Assembly: GCA_947460825.1 (NCBI GenBank)
Contig: CANHHA010000031.1
Location: 1-33,273, forward strand
Direction: 5' to 3'
From: Flavobacteriales bacterium
GTDB lineage: Bacteria > Bacteroidota > Bacteroidia > Flavobacteriales_D > Crocinitomicaceae
DNA length: 33,273 bases
The first letter of the stretch is position 1. Each line of letters starts with the position of its first letter. Below, in pieces: positions 21,474 to 30,504 of the stretch. The notes under the pieces were generated by a model, which was not told where the DNA came from, searched no databases, and saw only the letters and a list, made by a program, of their open reading frames with translations. Position numbers and translations under genes: made by a program.

Positions 21474-22409
21474 TTAGGGGATACAAACTAAGGTATCATA
21501 CCAAGCAGAATAACCAGCCCACACACCTAAGGCTCCGTTGCTAATATTACTCGGTATAAGCACGGGTGAAGAGAATGGACTGCCATTACTTTCCATCTGA
21601 GATCTCATTTTATCAAAATAGTTATAGACAGGGATTTCAATGTTAGAAAATCTAATGACCACACTATCCCCATATTTGAAATGACGTTTGAATCCGGAAG
21701 GGTAGGTAGTATCTTTTTCGGGATACCGGGTATCAAAATCTATCGTTAAGCCATTGAAAAATTCATCACTAAAATAGGAAGAACCGCCATGTCTGAACCG
21801 ATAATCTTTCGGTTGTCCATTAACCGAAGTGATAATTTTAGATTCCCAGCGATAGGCATTTATTTGTGAAATCGGATCTGAAAGGACAGCCAAGCAAAGT
21901 CCGAATGTGTTATTCTCTTGGTCTGCTATCCAAGAAAGTGACGTTAACGGTACAGGAGCTAGGATCGATGTGGTCGCGTTGTATTGATCTCCATCGTATG
22001 TAATTCCTAAGGTATACGATTTCCCAATTTCTCCTTTACATATCGGGTCAAGTGTAGAATATACTTTTATTGGAAAGAATGAAAGTGCATTTAATTCGAG
22101 ATTCAACATTTCAGCGAGCGTGATTTGGCTTTCTAGCGGCAATTCACTGGGTGAAAATAAGGTCAGGGGGAAGGAGTTATTTCCGGTGGTAACCGTAACC
22201 GTAGCGCTCGTAATATTCGATGAAAAGTAGGCCGCTAAATCCGTTGGATTATATAAATATTGCGATTGCATCAAAAGTACAATTGGAGCGCCATTGGTTT
22301 CTATTCGTGCGTCGACGACGAGTTTAGCTTCTTCAACTGGAATATCAATGGTGACCTCCTTTGTACAAGAGAATAAAAACAAGCATAAAAAGGGAATCCA
22401 ATAACGCAT
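21474..22409 (-). CDS. DUF4249 family lipoprotein (complete)
   Basis: The 311-residue protein has a lipoprotein signal (WIPFLCLFLFSC with lipobox Cys15 followed by TKEV). It then has an Ig-like N-terminal half (VDARIETNGAPIVLLMQSQY) and the DUF4249 C-terminal motifs shared with the gene at the left edge (GKSYTLGITYDGD, FFNGLTIDF, KYGDSVVIRFS, YNYFDKM, GALGVWAGYSAWYDT). It is anchored in the envelope. DUF4249 proteins commonly accompany TonB-dependent receptors, but here no receptor is adjacent; the gene lies after a terminator and directly before the desaturase gene. Two DUF4249 copies in one window suggest gene duplication or paralogue expansion. Function is unknown. Confidence 0.9.
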   Translation of the reverse strand: MRYWIPFLCLFLFSCTKEVTIDIPVEEAKLVVDARIETNGAPIVLLMQSQYLYNPTDLAAYFSSNITSATVTVTTGNNSFPLTLFSPSELPLESQITLAEMLNLELNALSFFPIKVYSTLDPICKGEIGKSYTLGITYDGDQYNATTSILAPVPLTSLSWIADQENNTFGLCLAVLSDPISQINAYRWESKIITSVNGQPKDYRFRHGGSSYFSDEFFNGLTIDFDTRYPEKDTTYPSGFKRHFKYGDSVVIRFSNIEIPVYNYFDKMRSQMESNGSPFSSPVLIPSNISNGALGVWAGYSAWYDTLVCIP

Positions 22410-22456
22410 GGTTAAAGGTAAGCAATCCGAAGAATATCTATGGATAATATAGGCAC

Positions 22457-22482
22457 AAAAAAAGCACCTCGAAAGGTGCTTA
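22457..22482 (-). terminator. Rho-independent terminator of the T9SS-linked operon
   Basis: On the minus strand AAGCACCT-TTCG-AGGTGCTT is followed by a run of T (22463-22457), 20 bases past the OmpA-family stop. The UUCG tetraloop makes this a very stable hairpin. Confidence 0.93.
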
Positions 22483-22502
22483 TGATTTTCAGTCCTACGT
22501 GA

Positions 22503-24347
22503 TTATTTTACTTTTTTCACGATAAATTCAGTTCGTCTGTTTTTCGCATGTTCTTCTTCCGGACAAGGTGAAACTACTTTGCCTTCGCACGGGCAATTTA
22601 CTTTTAGTTTAGCTTCTCCATAACCAATACCTGAGATACGAGTGGGGGTGGTAATTCGGGTACGAATGTAATCAGCGGATGCCTTCGCACGATTATCTGA
22701 TAGCTTTTTGTTCGCATCCTTAGCACCACGGCAATCGGTATGGGATCCCAGTTCAATAATCATACTTGGATATTCATTCATGATGCTAACAATTTTATCC
22801 AATTGAATAGCGGCGTCTTCCCGAATATCGAACTTTCCGTAATCAAAATAAATATCACCTAATTGCATAAGTTTAGAAAGGTCAACACCAACTTCTACTT
22901 TACCAATACTTAAATCAATCAAATCATTAATACTTACAGTACCAGTTTGCGTAGGCGTGTAGCTAAAATCAATCAACTTCGTGGCATAATCCTTCTTCTC
23001 TAGTTTAATCTCAAAGCGTTGTTCTTTACCATATTTTAAATCTTGAAAAGCCTTAGTAAAGCTACCAGTAACGTCGGAGTTTGTGATTAATACTTCCTTT
23101 CCAGAGCTTAAGTCTTTCAAGGTAACTTTAACGCCTTGAAGTGTGTTTTTAGTTTTGGTGTCGGTTACAATACCGGTGTAGGTAACATTTGGTCGATTTT
23201 CAAGGGCTACATTTTGTTTTACCTTAGGTGTATTAAAATCAGTATTTAGATTGAACTGTTCGTTTTTGTGGTTTTCTTTCTGAACCTCTACCGTGTACGT
23301 TTGATCCGGCTCGAGATTCACATTGTATCCACCTTTCGCATCTGTAACTAGGGTAGCAACGATGTCACCTTTTGGGTTTTTGATATTTAAGGTAGCCTCA
23401 CGCAAGGTATCATTCGTGTTTAGGTCTGTAACAGTTCCTGTCATTATAACTTTAAATACAATTGGACGCAGTTGCGTAAAGTTGTAGATGTTATCGTTGT
23501 TTTTTTCTCGATTTGAGCTCATGTAGCCTTTCATGTCTTCGTGATAAACGATAGCAATGTCATCGGATGAACTGTTAATGGGCGCCTCTAGATTCATTGG
23601 GTTGAATACATCTTTTCCATTTTTCAATTCCGTTACAAAGAGATCATATCCACCCATTCCTTTCAATCCATTAGAAGCGAAGAATAATTGTCCCTCAGGG
23701 CTAAACCATGGGAAGAATTCATTCCCAGAGGTGTTAACTTTTGTACCCAGATTCATGGGTTCTCCAATAGTACCATTAGCATCTAACGATGCAACATAAA
23801 GGTCTGTTCCGCCTTGTCCGCCCGGTGCTTCGGATGCAAATACAAGATAATCCCCATCTTTTGAAACTGCTGGATGACCAACAGAGTACCCTTTATTGTT
23901 GATGTTGCACGGTGTGATATTACTCCATTTACCTTTAGCACTAACTTCTGCGGAAAATAACATGAGTTCTCTTTTCTGAGTAGAGGCACTTTTCTTTTTG
24001 GAATTTCTGGTAAAAAATACCCGATTTCCGTTAGGGGTGAAACATAGTGGACCTTCATTGAATTTACTATTCGATTTGCGTTGAAATTTGCCCACTTTAT
24101 TTGATTTGGCATCAACGGTAAAGTAGTTAAAGAAATGTTGGTCATTTCCATTTACACGCTTCACGATTCCCCATTCTTTGCTGGAAACTAAAATCAAGGC
24201 ATTGTTGCCTGCATTTTTGTACACGCCAATCTCTGCATCGTCGGCATTGAACTTTGCTGGTGTTAAGGTGAAATACGGATTATTTCCTTGAGAAAACGCA
24301 ATTGTTACAAGGAAAAATGAGAATAAAAGTGTTAGTTGTTTAACCAT
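22503..24347 (-). CDS. PD40 / carboxypeptidase-regulatory-like / OmpA-family envelope protein, PorE-like
   Basis: The 614-residue protein has a signal peptide (QLTLLFSFFLVTIAFSQ). A WD40-like PD40 region follows (about residues 60-290; repeated GxP-(A/C)-(V/F)-(S/T)-x-(D/N)-G-(D/N)-x-(L/V)-(V/F)-F-(A/T) units such as HPAVSKDGDYLVFAS and FPWFSPEGQLFFAS), then two carboxypeptidase-regulatory-like domains (about 295-470) with GTVTDLNTNDTLREATLNI and GIVTDTKTKNTLQGVKVTL. The C-terminal OmpA domain (about 490-614) has YFDYGKFDI, LGSHTDCRG and LSDNRAKASADYI, which bind peptidoglycan; it contains a Cys-rich VNCPCEG insertion before the NRRTEF end. The architecture is that of T9SS-linked PorE and related proteins that anchor the secretion machinery to the cell wall. 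It ends the operon and is followed by a strong terminator. Confidence 0.93.
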   Translation of the reverse strand: MVKQLTLLFSFFLVTIAFSQGNNPYFTLTPAKFNADDAEIGVYKNAGNNALILVSSKEWGIVKRVNGNDQHFFNYFTVDAKSNKVGKFQRKSNSKFNEGPLCFTPNGNRVFFTRNSKKKSASTQKRELMLFSAEVSAKGKWSNITPCNINNKGYSVGHPAVSKDGDYLVFASEAPGGQGGTDLYVASLDANGTIGEPMNLGTKVNTSGNEFFPWFSPEGQLFFASNGLKGMGGYDLFVTELKNGKDVFNPMNLEAPINSSSDDIAIVYHEDMKGYMSSNREKNNDNIYNFTQLRPIVFKVIMTGTVTDLNTNDTLREATLNIKNPKGDIVATLVTDAKGGYNVNLEPDQTYTVEVQKENHKNEQFNLNTDFNTPKVKQNVALENRPNVTYTGIVTDTKTKNTLQGVKVTLKDLSSGKEVLITNSDVTGSFTKAFQDLKYGKEQRFEIKLEKKDYATKLIDFSYTPTQTGTVSINDLIDLSIGKVEVGVDLSKLMQLGDIYFDYGKFDIREDAAIQLDKIVSIMNEYPSMIIELGSHTDCRGAKDANKKLSDNRAKASADYIRTRITTPTRISGIGYGEAKLKVNCPCEGKVVSPCPEEEHAKNRRTEFIVKKVK

Positions 24348-24358
24348 GGTTACAAAGC

Positions 24359-25249
24359 TTAAAAGTATCTTGGGGATTTAACGTCAGTCTTCTTGTAGTT
24401 GAAGTCGTAGGACATAAGGACTTCAAAGGTTCCATTATTATAATTTCTAATAGGTGTCATGCCATATTCACTGGCAAGTCCTAATCTAAATTGTCGCGTA
24501 ATTTGATATTGAACAAAACCTCCTGCAGCTGCATTCCAACGGTTCATCGCGCCAATCCAAAGTTTGTCATTAAAAATTCCAGCAAGTGAAATATCCATAC
24601 TCATAGGTGCACCCATGGTAGCTTTCACTTGAACACTTGGACGAAGTTTCCATTTCGCGCTTACAGGAAAAATACCTCCAACGATTCCAAAATAATGACG
24701 TTGTTCACGATAGGTAGTTGAGTTTGTGCTTTCCATCAATCGAGGTGAGCTTAGGCCTAAGAAAAAATGTTCGTCGTGATAATACACACCAAAACCTACG
24801 TTAGGATTAAGTTGATTTTGCACATTCGCGAATGCAGGATCATCTGCTTGAACATTTTGATCTATTTTGTCTACATTCAACATATTCACACCGCCTTTCA
24901 ACCCCAAGGCTAAACGCGAAGTTTTCCCCAATTTGAAGGTGTAAGAAAAATCAGCATAAACCGCCGTCTGACGAATAGGTCCGATCATATCGTTTACAGC
25001 GGTTAAGCCTAAACCAACCGAACGATAATTTAAGGGGGTGTGTACACTTAATGTGGTTGAGCGTGGCGCACCATCAAATCCAACCCATTGTTCACGGTGG
25101 ATCGCGGTTGCACTTAACATGCCTGAACTTCCGGCATAAGCGGGATTAACATGCAAGAAATTATCAAAGTACTGCGTAAATTGTGGATCTTGCTGAGCAT
25201 TGACCAAATTGGAAATGACTAATGCAGCGAGTATGATTATTTTTTTCAT
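24359..25249 (-). CDS. PorP/SprF-family T9SS outer-membrane protein
   Basis: The protein has 296 residues from ATG 25249 with a signal peptide (KKIIILAALVISNLVNAQ). It matches the PorP/SprF family: QQDPQFTQYFDNFLHVNPAYAGSSG near the start, IHREQWVGFDGAPRSTTLSVHTPL, SVGLGLTAVNDMIGP, and LSSPRLMES, ending in a barrel strand YDFNYKK. The family is an outer-membrane barrel thought to bind type-B sorting domains and help attach the matching adhesin at the cell surface. It lies directly downstream of a type-B adhesin gene (22-base gap), the standard pairing for this branch. The longer open frame to 25384 overlaps the adhesin gene and is not a credible start. Confidence 0.93.
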   Translation of the reverse strand: MKKIIILAALVISNLVNAQQDPQFTQYFDNFLHVNPAYAGSSGMLSATAIHREQWVGFDGAPRSTTLSVHTPLNYRSVGLGLTAVNDMIGPIRQTAVYADFSYTFKLGKTSRLALGLKGGVNMLNVDKIDQNVQADDPAFANVQNQLNPNVGFGVYYHDEHFFLGLSSPRLMESTNSTTYREQRHYFGIVGGIFPVSAKWKLRPSVQVKATMGAPMSMDISLAGIFNDKLWIGAMNRWNAAAGGFVQYQITRQFRLGLASEYGMTPIRNYNNGTFEVLMSYDFNYKKTDVKSPRYF

Positions 25250-25271
25250 AACTTTTCCTGTATTGTAAACC

Positions 25272-27593
25272 TTAGTTCTTGATGTATAAATATCCAGTTT
25301 CAACGTCTTCGCCATTGTTGAATTTATCAAAAACGAAGAAATAAGTTCCATCAGGTAGTACTTCGCCTCCAAGCGTGGAAACATTTGCTTTTCCTACGAA
25401 TTCGTTGATATACTTCTCTTTGTGGTATACTTCCGTACCAAAACGATTGTAGATTTTCAGGTGATTGTTTTCGTAGTAATCAGCCCCTGTAATGGTCCAA
25501 TTATCATTTTTACCATCACCGTTCGGTGAGATTCCTTCTGGGATAATTAATGCAGTAAAACATGAAGCCAGTGTTGGGGAGGGATCACAAGGATCTAAAG
25601 GGTCGCTTCCTTGATTTACTTCGGTCCCGTCGTTAACCCCGTCACCGTCAGTGTCTGGATTAAACGCATCAGTTGTTATTGAGGCTTCATAAACGTTGGT
25701 AAGACCATCTCCATCGCAATCTGCGTTATTGAATGTTGCACCAATTGGTAACGTGATACTAGCTGTTAGGAAGCTGCATGGATTGGTCACTTCGGTGTTA
25801 TCTGTCACCTCGGTAGCATTGGTAACTCCATCCTCATCACAATCCCAAGCATTCCATGCGGCGCTTGTAGGAATAGTTTGACTAGAAGCTAGGTACTCGC
25901 ACCCATTCTGTGGGTCCGTTCCATCGGTCAGCTCAGTGGCGTTTAATACACCATCACCGTCACAATCTTCATTCATCCAAACCGAAGTTTGTGGCATCGT
26001 AATGCTAGAAGCAATGTAATTACAAACATCTAAGTAATAGGTACTGTCTTCTAATTCGTCTGCATTTTGGACACCATCACCATCGCAATCAAGAAAATAC
26101 CACAAACTGTCGATGCTTGCAGTAACAACACTCGCAGGGTTTAATGAACATGGGTTGGTAGGGTTTGTATTGTCTGTTATTTCATCACCATTGGTAACTC
26201 CGTCACCGTCACAATCATCTGCCAACCAAGCGTTGCTTGGTGTTAGGGTCATACTAATAGCATATAATGAGCAAGGATCCATTCCATTTGTTCCAGATTG
26301 AATTTCATCTCCGTTCGTAACTCCGTCACCATCACAGTCCAAGGCATTCCATGCAACATTTGCGGTAGCGTTTTGGGCGATAAAAGGAAAAGAACAATCA
26401 TCATCCAAAGCGTATCCCATCCCAAATTCAACACCGTTTGTGTATCCGTCACCATCACAATCTGCATTTACCCAAACTGGGCCATACGTTAAGGTTTGAC
26501 TTGCAATTACATAATCGCACGGATCATTAGGATCTGTATTATCTGTTAATTCTAATGCATTGGTTACACCGTCACCATCGCAGTCTGCTGCGGGATTTAG
26601 GGCACATGGGCTCACGGTAATATGGATCCAAGCTTGTGAACAGGCGCTTACTAAAGGTGCTGCAGAGTCACAAACTTGATAATAAATCGAGTCTTGTCCG
26701 TTAAAGCCAATGGTAGGGGCGTAAACCACTTGTCCATTTAGTATCGTAGCTGAACCATGCACTGGACCAAACAAAACTTGAACGGTACTCAACAACATCG
26801 GGTTGTCGATGTCATTATCGTTGGCAAGTTGGTTTAATATGTTGATAGAATTCTCATCAACCGTATAGTTATCGTTATTCAATGACGGCGCATCGTTAAT
26901 CGGCGTTACATCAATAAAAAGCGTGTCCGCTGAGCAAGCAATCGGCAAGGGACTACCGTTGTCGCATACGCTAATCACAACCATGTCTGTCCCAAAATAA
27001 TTTGCATTCGGTGTGTACGTAAACGAACCGTTGGCCGCTATAGTAAACACCCCGTTAGTGGCATTCACAAGGGGAAGAATGGTACAGCTAAGTGTGGTAT
27101 TTTCAATGTCATAATCACCATTGGCTAATAAGTTACCAGATTGCAACCCCGCATCTTCGGTAATTGAAAGGTAATTACTGTTTGTAACTGGTGCATCATT
27201 GATTGCCGTTAAATTCACTGAAATAGTTGCCGCATTTGACGTCAGCCCGAGGCTGTTATTAATCGTATAAGTAATGGTTTCTGTCCCATTAAAATGAAGG
27301 TTAGGAATAAACAAGACATTCCCGGTGAAATAATCAACCGACCATTGTCCGTTTGCACTGGTAAACGTAGATTGTAAGCCAAGCAATGCCGTGTTTAAGT
27401 CAATTGAAGACAATACCAAAGACCCGACATTGGCTAAATCATTGCTTTGAATTGCTGCAATAGAAATGGGTTGGTCTTCATTTCCAGAAGTATTATCATT
27501 GGATGCGCTCGGTTGGGCTAGTGCTAAAAACGGGCTTAAAAATAAAACCCCAACGAATAAGGTTTTAAAGAAATATTTTTCGTTTTGCTTCAT
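25272..27593 (-). CDS. T9SS type-B sorted surface adhesin with cadherin-like domains and DCDGDG calcium-type repeats
   Basis: The protein has 773 residues from ATG 27593. A signal peptide (residues 1-28) is followed by three cadherin-like/VCBS-type domains (about 29-332) with the INDAP linkers and (D/E)DxPxSI starts of the family. Residues about 336-675 hold eight units of about 41 residues, each beginning DCDGDG-x-x-N (one is DCDEDG) with a Glu-(L/I/V) helix and one more Cys, like TSP3/EF-hand-type calcium loops. The last 92 residues are the type-B gliding-motility C-terminal domain (GISPNGDGKNDNW, LKIYNRFGTEVY, LPDGTYFFVF, GYLYIKN), which directs export by the type IX system. It is probably exported and tethered at the surface through the following PorP/SprF protein. 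The start at 27593 is preferred over an upstream TTG because a -7 box lies at 27615-27622. Confidence 0.95.
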   Translation of the reverse strand: MKQNEKYFFKTLFVGVLFLSPFLALAQPSASNDNTSGNEDQPISIAAIQSNDLANVGSLVLSSIDLNTALLGLQSTFTSANGQWSVDYFTGNVLFIPNLHFNGTETITYTINNSLGLTSNAATISVNLTAINDAPVTNSNYLSITEDAGLQSGNLLANGDYDIENTTLSCTILPLVNATNGVFTIAANGSFTYTPNANYFGTDMVVISVCDNGSPLPIACSADTLFIDVTPINDAPSLNNDNYTVDENSINILNQLANDNDIDNPMLLSTVQVLFGPVHGSATILNGQVVYAPTIGFNGQDSIYYQVCDSAAPLVSACSQAWIHITVSPCALNPAADCDGDGVTNALELTDNTDPNDPCDYVIASQTLTYGPVWVNADCDGDGYTNGVEFGMGYALDDDCSFPFIAQNATANVAWNALDCDGDGVTNGDEIQSGTNGMDPCSLYAISMTLTPSNAWLADDCDGDGVTNGDEITDNTNPTNPCSLNPASVVTASIDSLWYFLDCDGDGVQNADELEDSTYYLDVCNYIASSITMPQTSVWMNEDCDGDGVLNATELTDGTDPQNGCEYLASSQTIPTSAAWNAWDCDEDGVTNATEVTDNTEVTNPCSFLTASITLPIGATFNNADCDGDGLTNVYEASITTDAFNPDTDGDGVNDGTEVNQGSDPLDPCDPSPTLASCFTALIIPEGISPNGDGKNDNWTITGADYYENNHLKIYNRFGTEVYHKEKYINEFVGKANVSTLGGEVLPDGTYFFVFDKFNNGEDVETGYLYIKN

Positions 27594-27614
27594 TGAGTCA
27601 AAATTATTTGAGCC

Positions 27615-27622
27615 CAAATATA
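27615..27622 (-). promoter_or_regulatory. TAnnTTTG -7 box of the T9SS-linked operon
   Basis: On the minus strand TATATTTG matches the -7 consensus exactly, 21 bases before ATG 27593. The -33 region lacks a clear TTTG. Confidence 0.6.
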
Positions 27623-27637
27623 ATTAAAAAAAACGAA

Positions 27638-27706
27638 ACACAGGGTTAATGTAGCTGCTAAAATTTATCAAAAAATCGACCAAAATCCCTGTGTATCAGG
27701 GTTAAT
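27638..27706. repeat. Short direct and inverted repeats between nuoN and the adhesin operon
   Basis: CAGGGTTAAT occurs at 27641-27650 and again at 27697-27706. ACACAGGG (27638-27645) is inverted as CCCTGTGT (27687-27694). On the minus strand a 5-base CCCTG-ATACA-CAGGG stem with later T runs could be a weak terminator of the nuo operon. The paired repeats may instead be operator sites for the adhesin operon. Confidence 0.4.
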
Positions 27707-27712
27707 TAGTTA

Positions 27713-29065
27713 TTATAGAATTAACATCCAGCCCGCGGTTAATAATGCAAGGCAGATACAAATAACACTTATAATCTTCCAGTCCAGTGCAACTTTAGGA
27801 GCTGTATTTTCTTTACTAAAGATGGAGAGTATTAAGCGTAAATAAATGTATGCGCCAATCACAGAGCTAATCACCGCGGCAATGCTCAATATCGGATGAA
27901 ATTCAATGACATCTTTTATTAGTAAAAATTTCCCAAAAAATCCAGTGAACGGTGGAATACCGCTTAAAGAGAGTAGGGCAACGAGTAAAGCTACTCCCAA
28001 AAAGGGATTTTTGTATCCTATGCCTTGGAAGGATGAGATATCATCGTTTTCTTCACTGATAAGTTGGGAAACAAAGAGTAAAATCAATGAACTTGCACCA
28101 TATCCGATGAGAAAAATTACCAAACTACGCTCTCCAGTTTCTGTGCCATTCATGAGAGCTAGGAGTCCGATTCCCGTATTACTTATTCCGGAATAGGCCA
28201 TTAAACGTTTTAGGGAAGTTTGCTTAAGTCCGGAGAGATATCCAATAAATAGGGTTGCAATAATCACGGTATACATAAAGTACATCCAATGATCACTCAA
28301 ATTCCCAAACGTTGTTTTCATTAATTTGAATATCGCAATAAACCCCGCTATTTTTACTACGGTGGACATAAATGCGGTAACAGATTTTGTGCTTCCCTCG
28401 TATACGTCGGCATTCCAAAAGTGAAAAGGAACGGCTCCGACTTTAAATAAAAGTGAGGCGATAATGAGTAAAACCCCAGCAATCATTAGGGCGGGTGTAT
28501 ACAATCCGCTCATAACCGCAAAGCCGATTTCATTTAAATTGAAACTTCCCGTGGCACCGAATACTAGGCCAATTCCGAACAACAATATAGCGGTTGCGAA
28601 GGACCCGGTAAAGAAATATTTAAGGGCAGCTTCAGAAGCGAGTGGACTTGATTTTCTACTCCCCACTAATACATATACGGGAATCGATAAAATCTCTAAT
28701 CCGATAAAAAACATAAAAAAGTCTTTGAAACCAATCAAGCAAATTGCTCCGGTTAATGAAAACATCATCAAGGAGGTAATGTCTGCATAATGCTCTTTGT
28801 CTTTTGACTGCATCGCATAGCCGCCAACGAGTACTAATGCAGTGAGTAAGACGGCCAATAAGCTTAAATAAAGTTGGGGTCCATTAAACACTAAAGCACC
28901 CGAGTAGCTCTTTAAGGGGGAAATGTAATTTGTGTGATTCCATATCAAAAGGAACGCAGTGCTTAACCCAATCAGGTTTACGCTCAGCGCAAGGCCAGGT
29001 TTTTTCATCATCCCAATAAATAGGGAAATTAAACCCGTAATGAAAATTACCAATAACGCATCCAT
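27713..29065 (-). CDS. nuoN: NADH-quinone oxidoreductase subunit N
   Basis: The 450-residue protein is a multi-pass membrane protein of the complex I antiporter family. The helix-5 Glu lies in FFIGLEILSIPVYVLVG, and VPFHFWNADVYEGSTKSVTAFMSTVVKIAGF is the N-subunit signature. Lys and Glu residues in membrane helices form part of the proton channel. It is one of three proton-translocating membrane-arm subunits of the respiratory NADH dehydrogenase. The start codon overlaps the nuoM stop by one base (TAATG), so translation is coupled. It is the last gene of the nuo operon in this window, followed by a 119-base gap to the T9SS-linked operon. Confidence 0.97.
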   Translation of the reverse strand: MDALLVIFITGLISLFIGMMKKPGLALSVNLIGLSTAFLLIWNHTNYISPLKSYSGALVFNGPQLYLSLLAVLLTALVLVGGYAMQSKDKEHYADITSLMMFSLTGAICLIGFKDFFMFFIGLEILSIPVYVLVGSRKSSPLASEAALKYFFTGSFATAILLFGIGLVFGATGSFNLNEIGFAVMSGLYTPALMIAGVLLIIASLLFKVGAVPFHFWNADVYEGSTKSVTAFMSTVVKIAGFIAIFKLMKTTFGNLSDHWMYFMYTVIIATLFIGYLSGLKQTSLKRLMAYSGISNTGIGLLALMNGTETGERSLVIFLIGYGASSLILLFVSQLISEENDDISSFQGIGYKNPFLGVALLVALLSLSGIPPFTGFFGKFLLIKDVIEFHPILSIAAVISSVIGAYIYLRLILSIFSKENTAPKVALDWKIISVICICLALLTAGWMLIL

Positions 29066-30504
29066 TATTTGATTATAAGTTGGGTATCAGCGGCTGCTTC
29101 TAGCAGATGATTGATACTTGGTTTAACAATTGAAAAAATAAAATCAGGATATAATCCAAGGGTGATAGCGAGCACAGTGATGAGTGCAAACACTGAAATT
29201 TCATTCCACATGAGGTCTTTAAATGCAGTAATTTTAGGGGCACCCATGCTGCTCATTTGATAGGCTCGAATCATATATACCGCTCCAATAACAAGGGTTA
29301 ATGCAGCCAATATCCCCATCCATACATTAAATTCGAATACCGATTTGATGAGTAAGAATTCCCCTATAAATCCTGCCGTCATGGGCACAGATAAGGAAAT
29401 AAACATCATGACCCCGAACCAAAACCCAAATTTCGGCGCTAATTTGGCGATGCCTCCCATTTCGCTTAAGTTAGAGGTGCCTAAGCGTTGTTCAATGATT
29501 CCGGCCGCTAAGAATAGGCCAATAGCCACTAGGCTGTGATTGATCATCTGTAGTATACTCCCCTGCAACGAATCTACGGTGAACACCATGATTCCAGCGA
29601 CAATTAGTCCGAGGTGGCTGATTGAGGCAAAAGCGAATACTTTTCTCAAATGTTGTTCACGCATAGCAATGAAGGCGCCGTAAAGAATTCCGATTACTCC
29701 CAAAATAAGCACGGGCCATTGCCAATCTGAAAGGGCTACGAAATTTAAACCAATCATCCATTTGATCATTCCAAATAAGGCCATTTTTAACATAATTGCC
29801 GACAAAAGCATGGTTCCGGCAATCGGTGCGGAAGCATAGGTGTTGGGTTGCCAAGTATGGAATGGGAATATGGGGATTTTTACTGCAAATGCGATCAAAA
29901 AGCCTGAAAAGATCCAACAGGCATATTTCGCTGGAATGGCTGTATATTGAATCGCCTCGTAGGAGTAAGAGGTGCTGTATACTCCAATGGCCAATATAGA
30001 TAGCAACATAAATAAGGAACCAAAGAGCGTATACAAGAAGAATTTAAGCAGCGTTCGTTGATTATTAGGTGCACCAAACCAATACAATAGAAGAAATACC
30101 GGAATCAGAGTGAATTCCCAGAAGATATAAAACATTACTGCGTCTTGCGCTGCGAATAAACCATTCAATCCGAATTGCATCAAGAACATGAGTCCAGCGA
30201 ATCGAGGTGAATTTGCCTCGTTATTGTTGTAATTTGCTAAAGCAACTAGAAAAATAACCAGATTACTTAAGGCCAACATGACAATGCCAAGGCCATCATA
30301 TCCCATCTCGAAGGTAAGGCCTAACTTGTACACTTTTCCGGTATTAAAAATATACTCTATATACCTAGGGTCATAGGTAAACAAGCGTTGTAGCACAAAA
30401 ATCAGGGATAATAGCGCAAATAAAAGACTGCTATTCTTTACCCATTTACTCGGGATAAAAAATGAAAGAAGTCCTACAATTAGGGGGATTAATACTAGTT
30501 CCAA
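29065..30504 (-). CDS. nuoM: NADH-quinone oxidoreductase subunit M
   Basis: A membrane antiporter-like subunit with the helix-5 Glu in FYIFWEFTLIPVFLLLYWFG and PFHTWQPNTYASAP, followed by GTMLLSAIMLKMALFGMIKW. It is a proton-pumping subunit of complex I. The longest frame (to ATG 30561) would overlap nuoL by 67 bases. TTG 30504, giving 479 residues beginning LELVLIPLIVGLL, overlaps the nuoL stop by 10 bases and puts the first helix at the very start, as in the family. No other start lies between them. I choose the TTG; the ATG at 30561 is the alternative. Confidence 0.93.
   Translation of the reverse strand: MELVLIPLIVGLLSFFIPSKWVKNSSLLFALLSLIFVLQRLFTYDPRYIEYIFNTGKVYKLGLTFEMGYDGLGIVMLALSNLVIFLVALANYNNNEANSPRFAGLMFLMQFGLNGLFAAQDAVMFYIFWEFTLIPVFLLLYWFGAPNNQRTLLKFFLYTLFGSLFMLLSILAIGVYSTSYSYEAIQYTAIPAKYACWIFSGFLIAFAVKIPIFPFHTWQPNTYASAPIAGTMLLSAIMLKMALFGMIKWMIGLNFVALSDWQWPVLILGVIGILYGAFIAMREQHLRKVFAFASISHLGLIVAGIMVFTVDSLQGSILQMINHSLVAIGLFLAAGIIEQRLGTSNLSEMGGIAKLAPKFGFWFGVMMFISLSVPMTAGFIGEFLLIKSVFEFNVWMGILAALTLVIGAVYMIRAYQMSSMGAPKITAFKDLMWNEISVFALITVLAITLGLYPDFIFSIVKPSINHLLEAAADTQLIIK

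Noticed and set aside
25250..25384. 45 extra N-terminal codons of the PorP/SprF gene
   Set aside because: They overlap the adhesin gene; the signal peptide begins at the later ATG.
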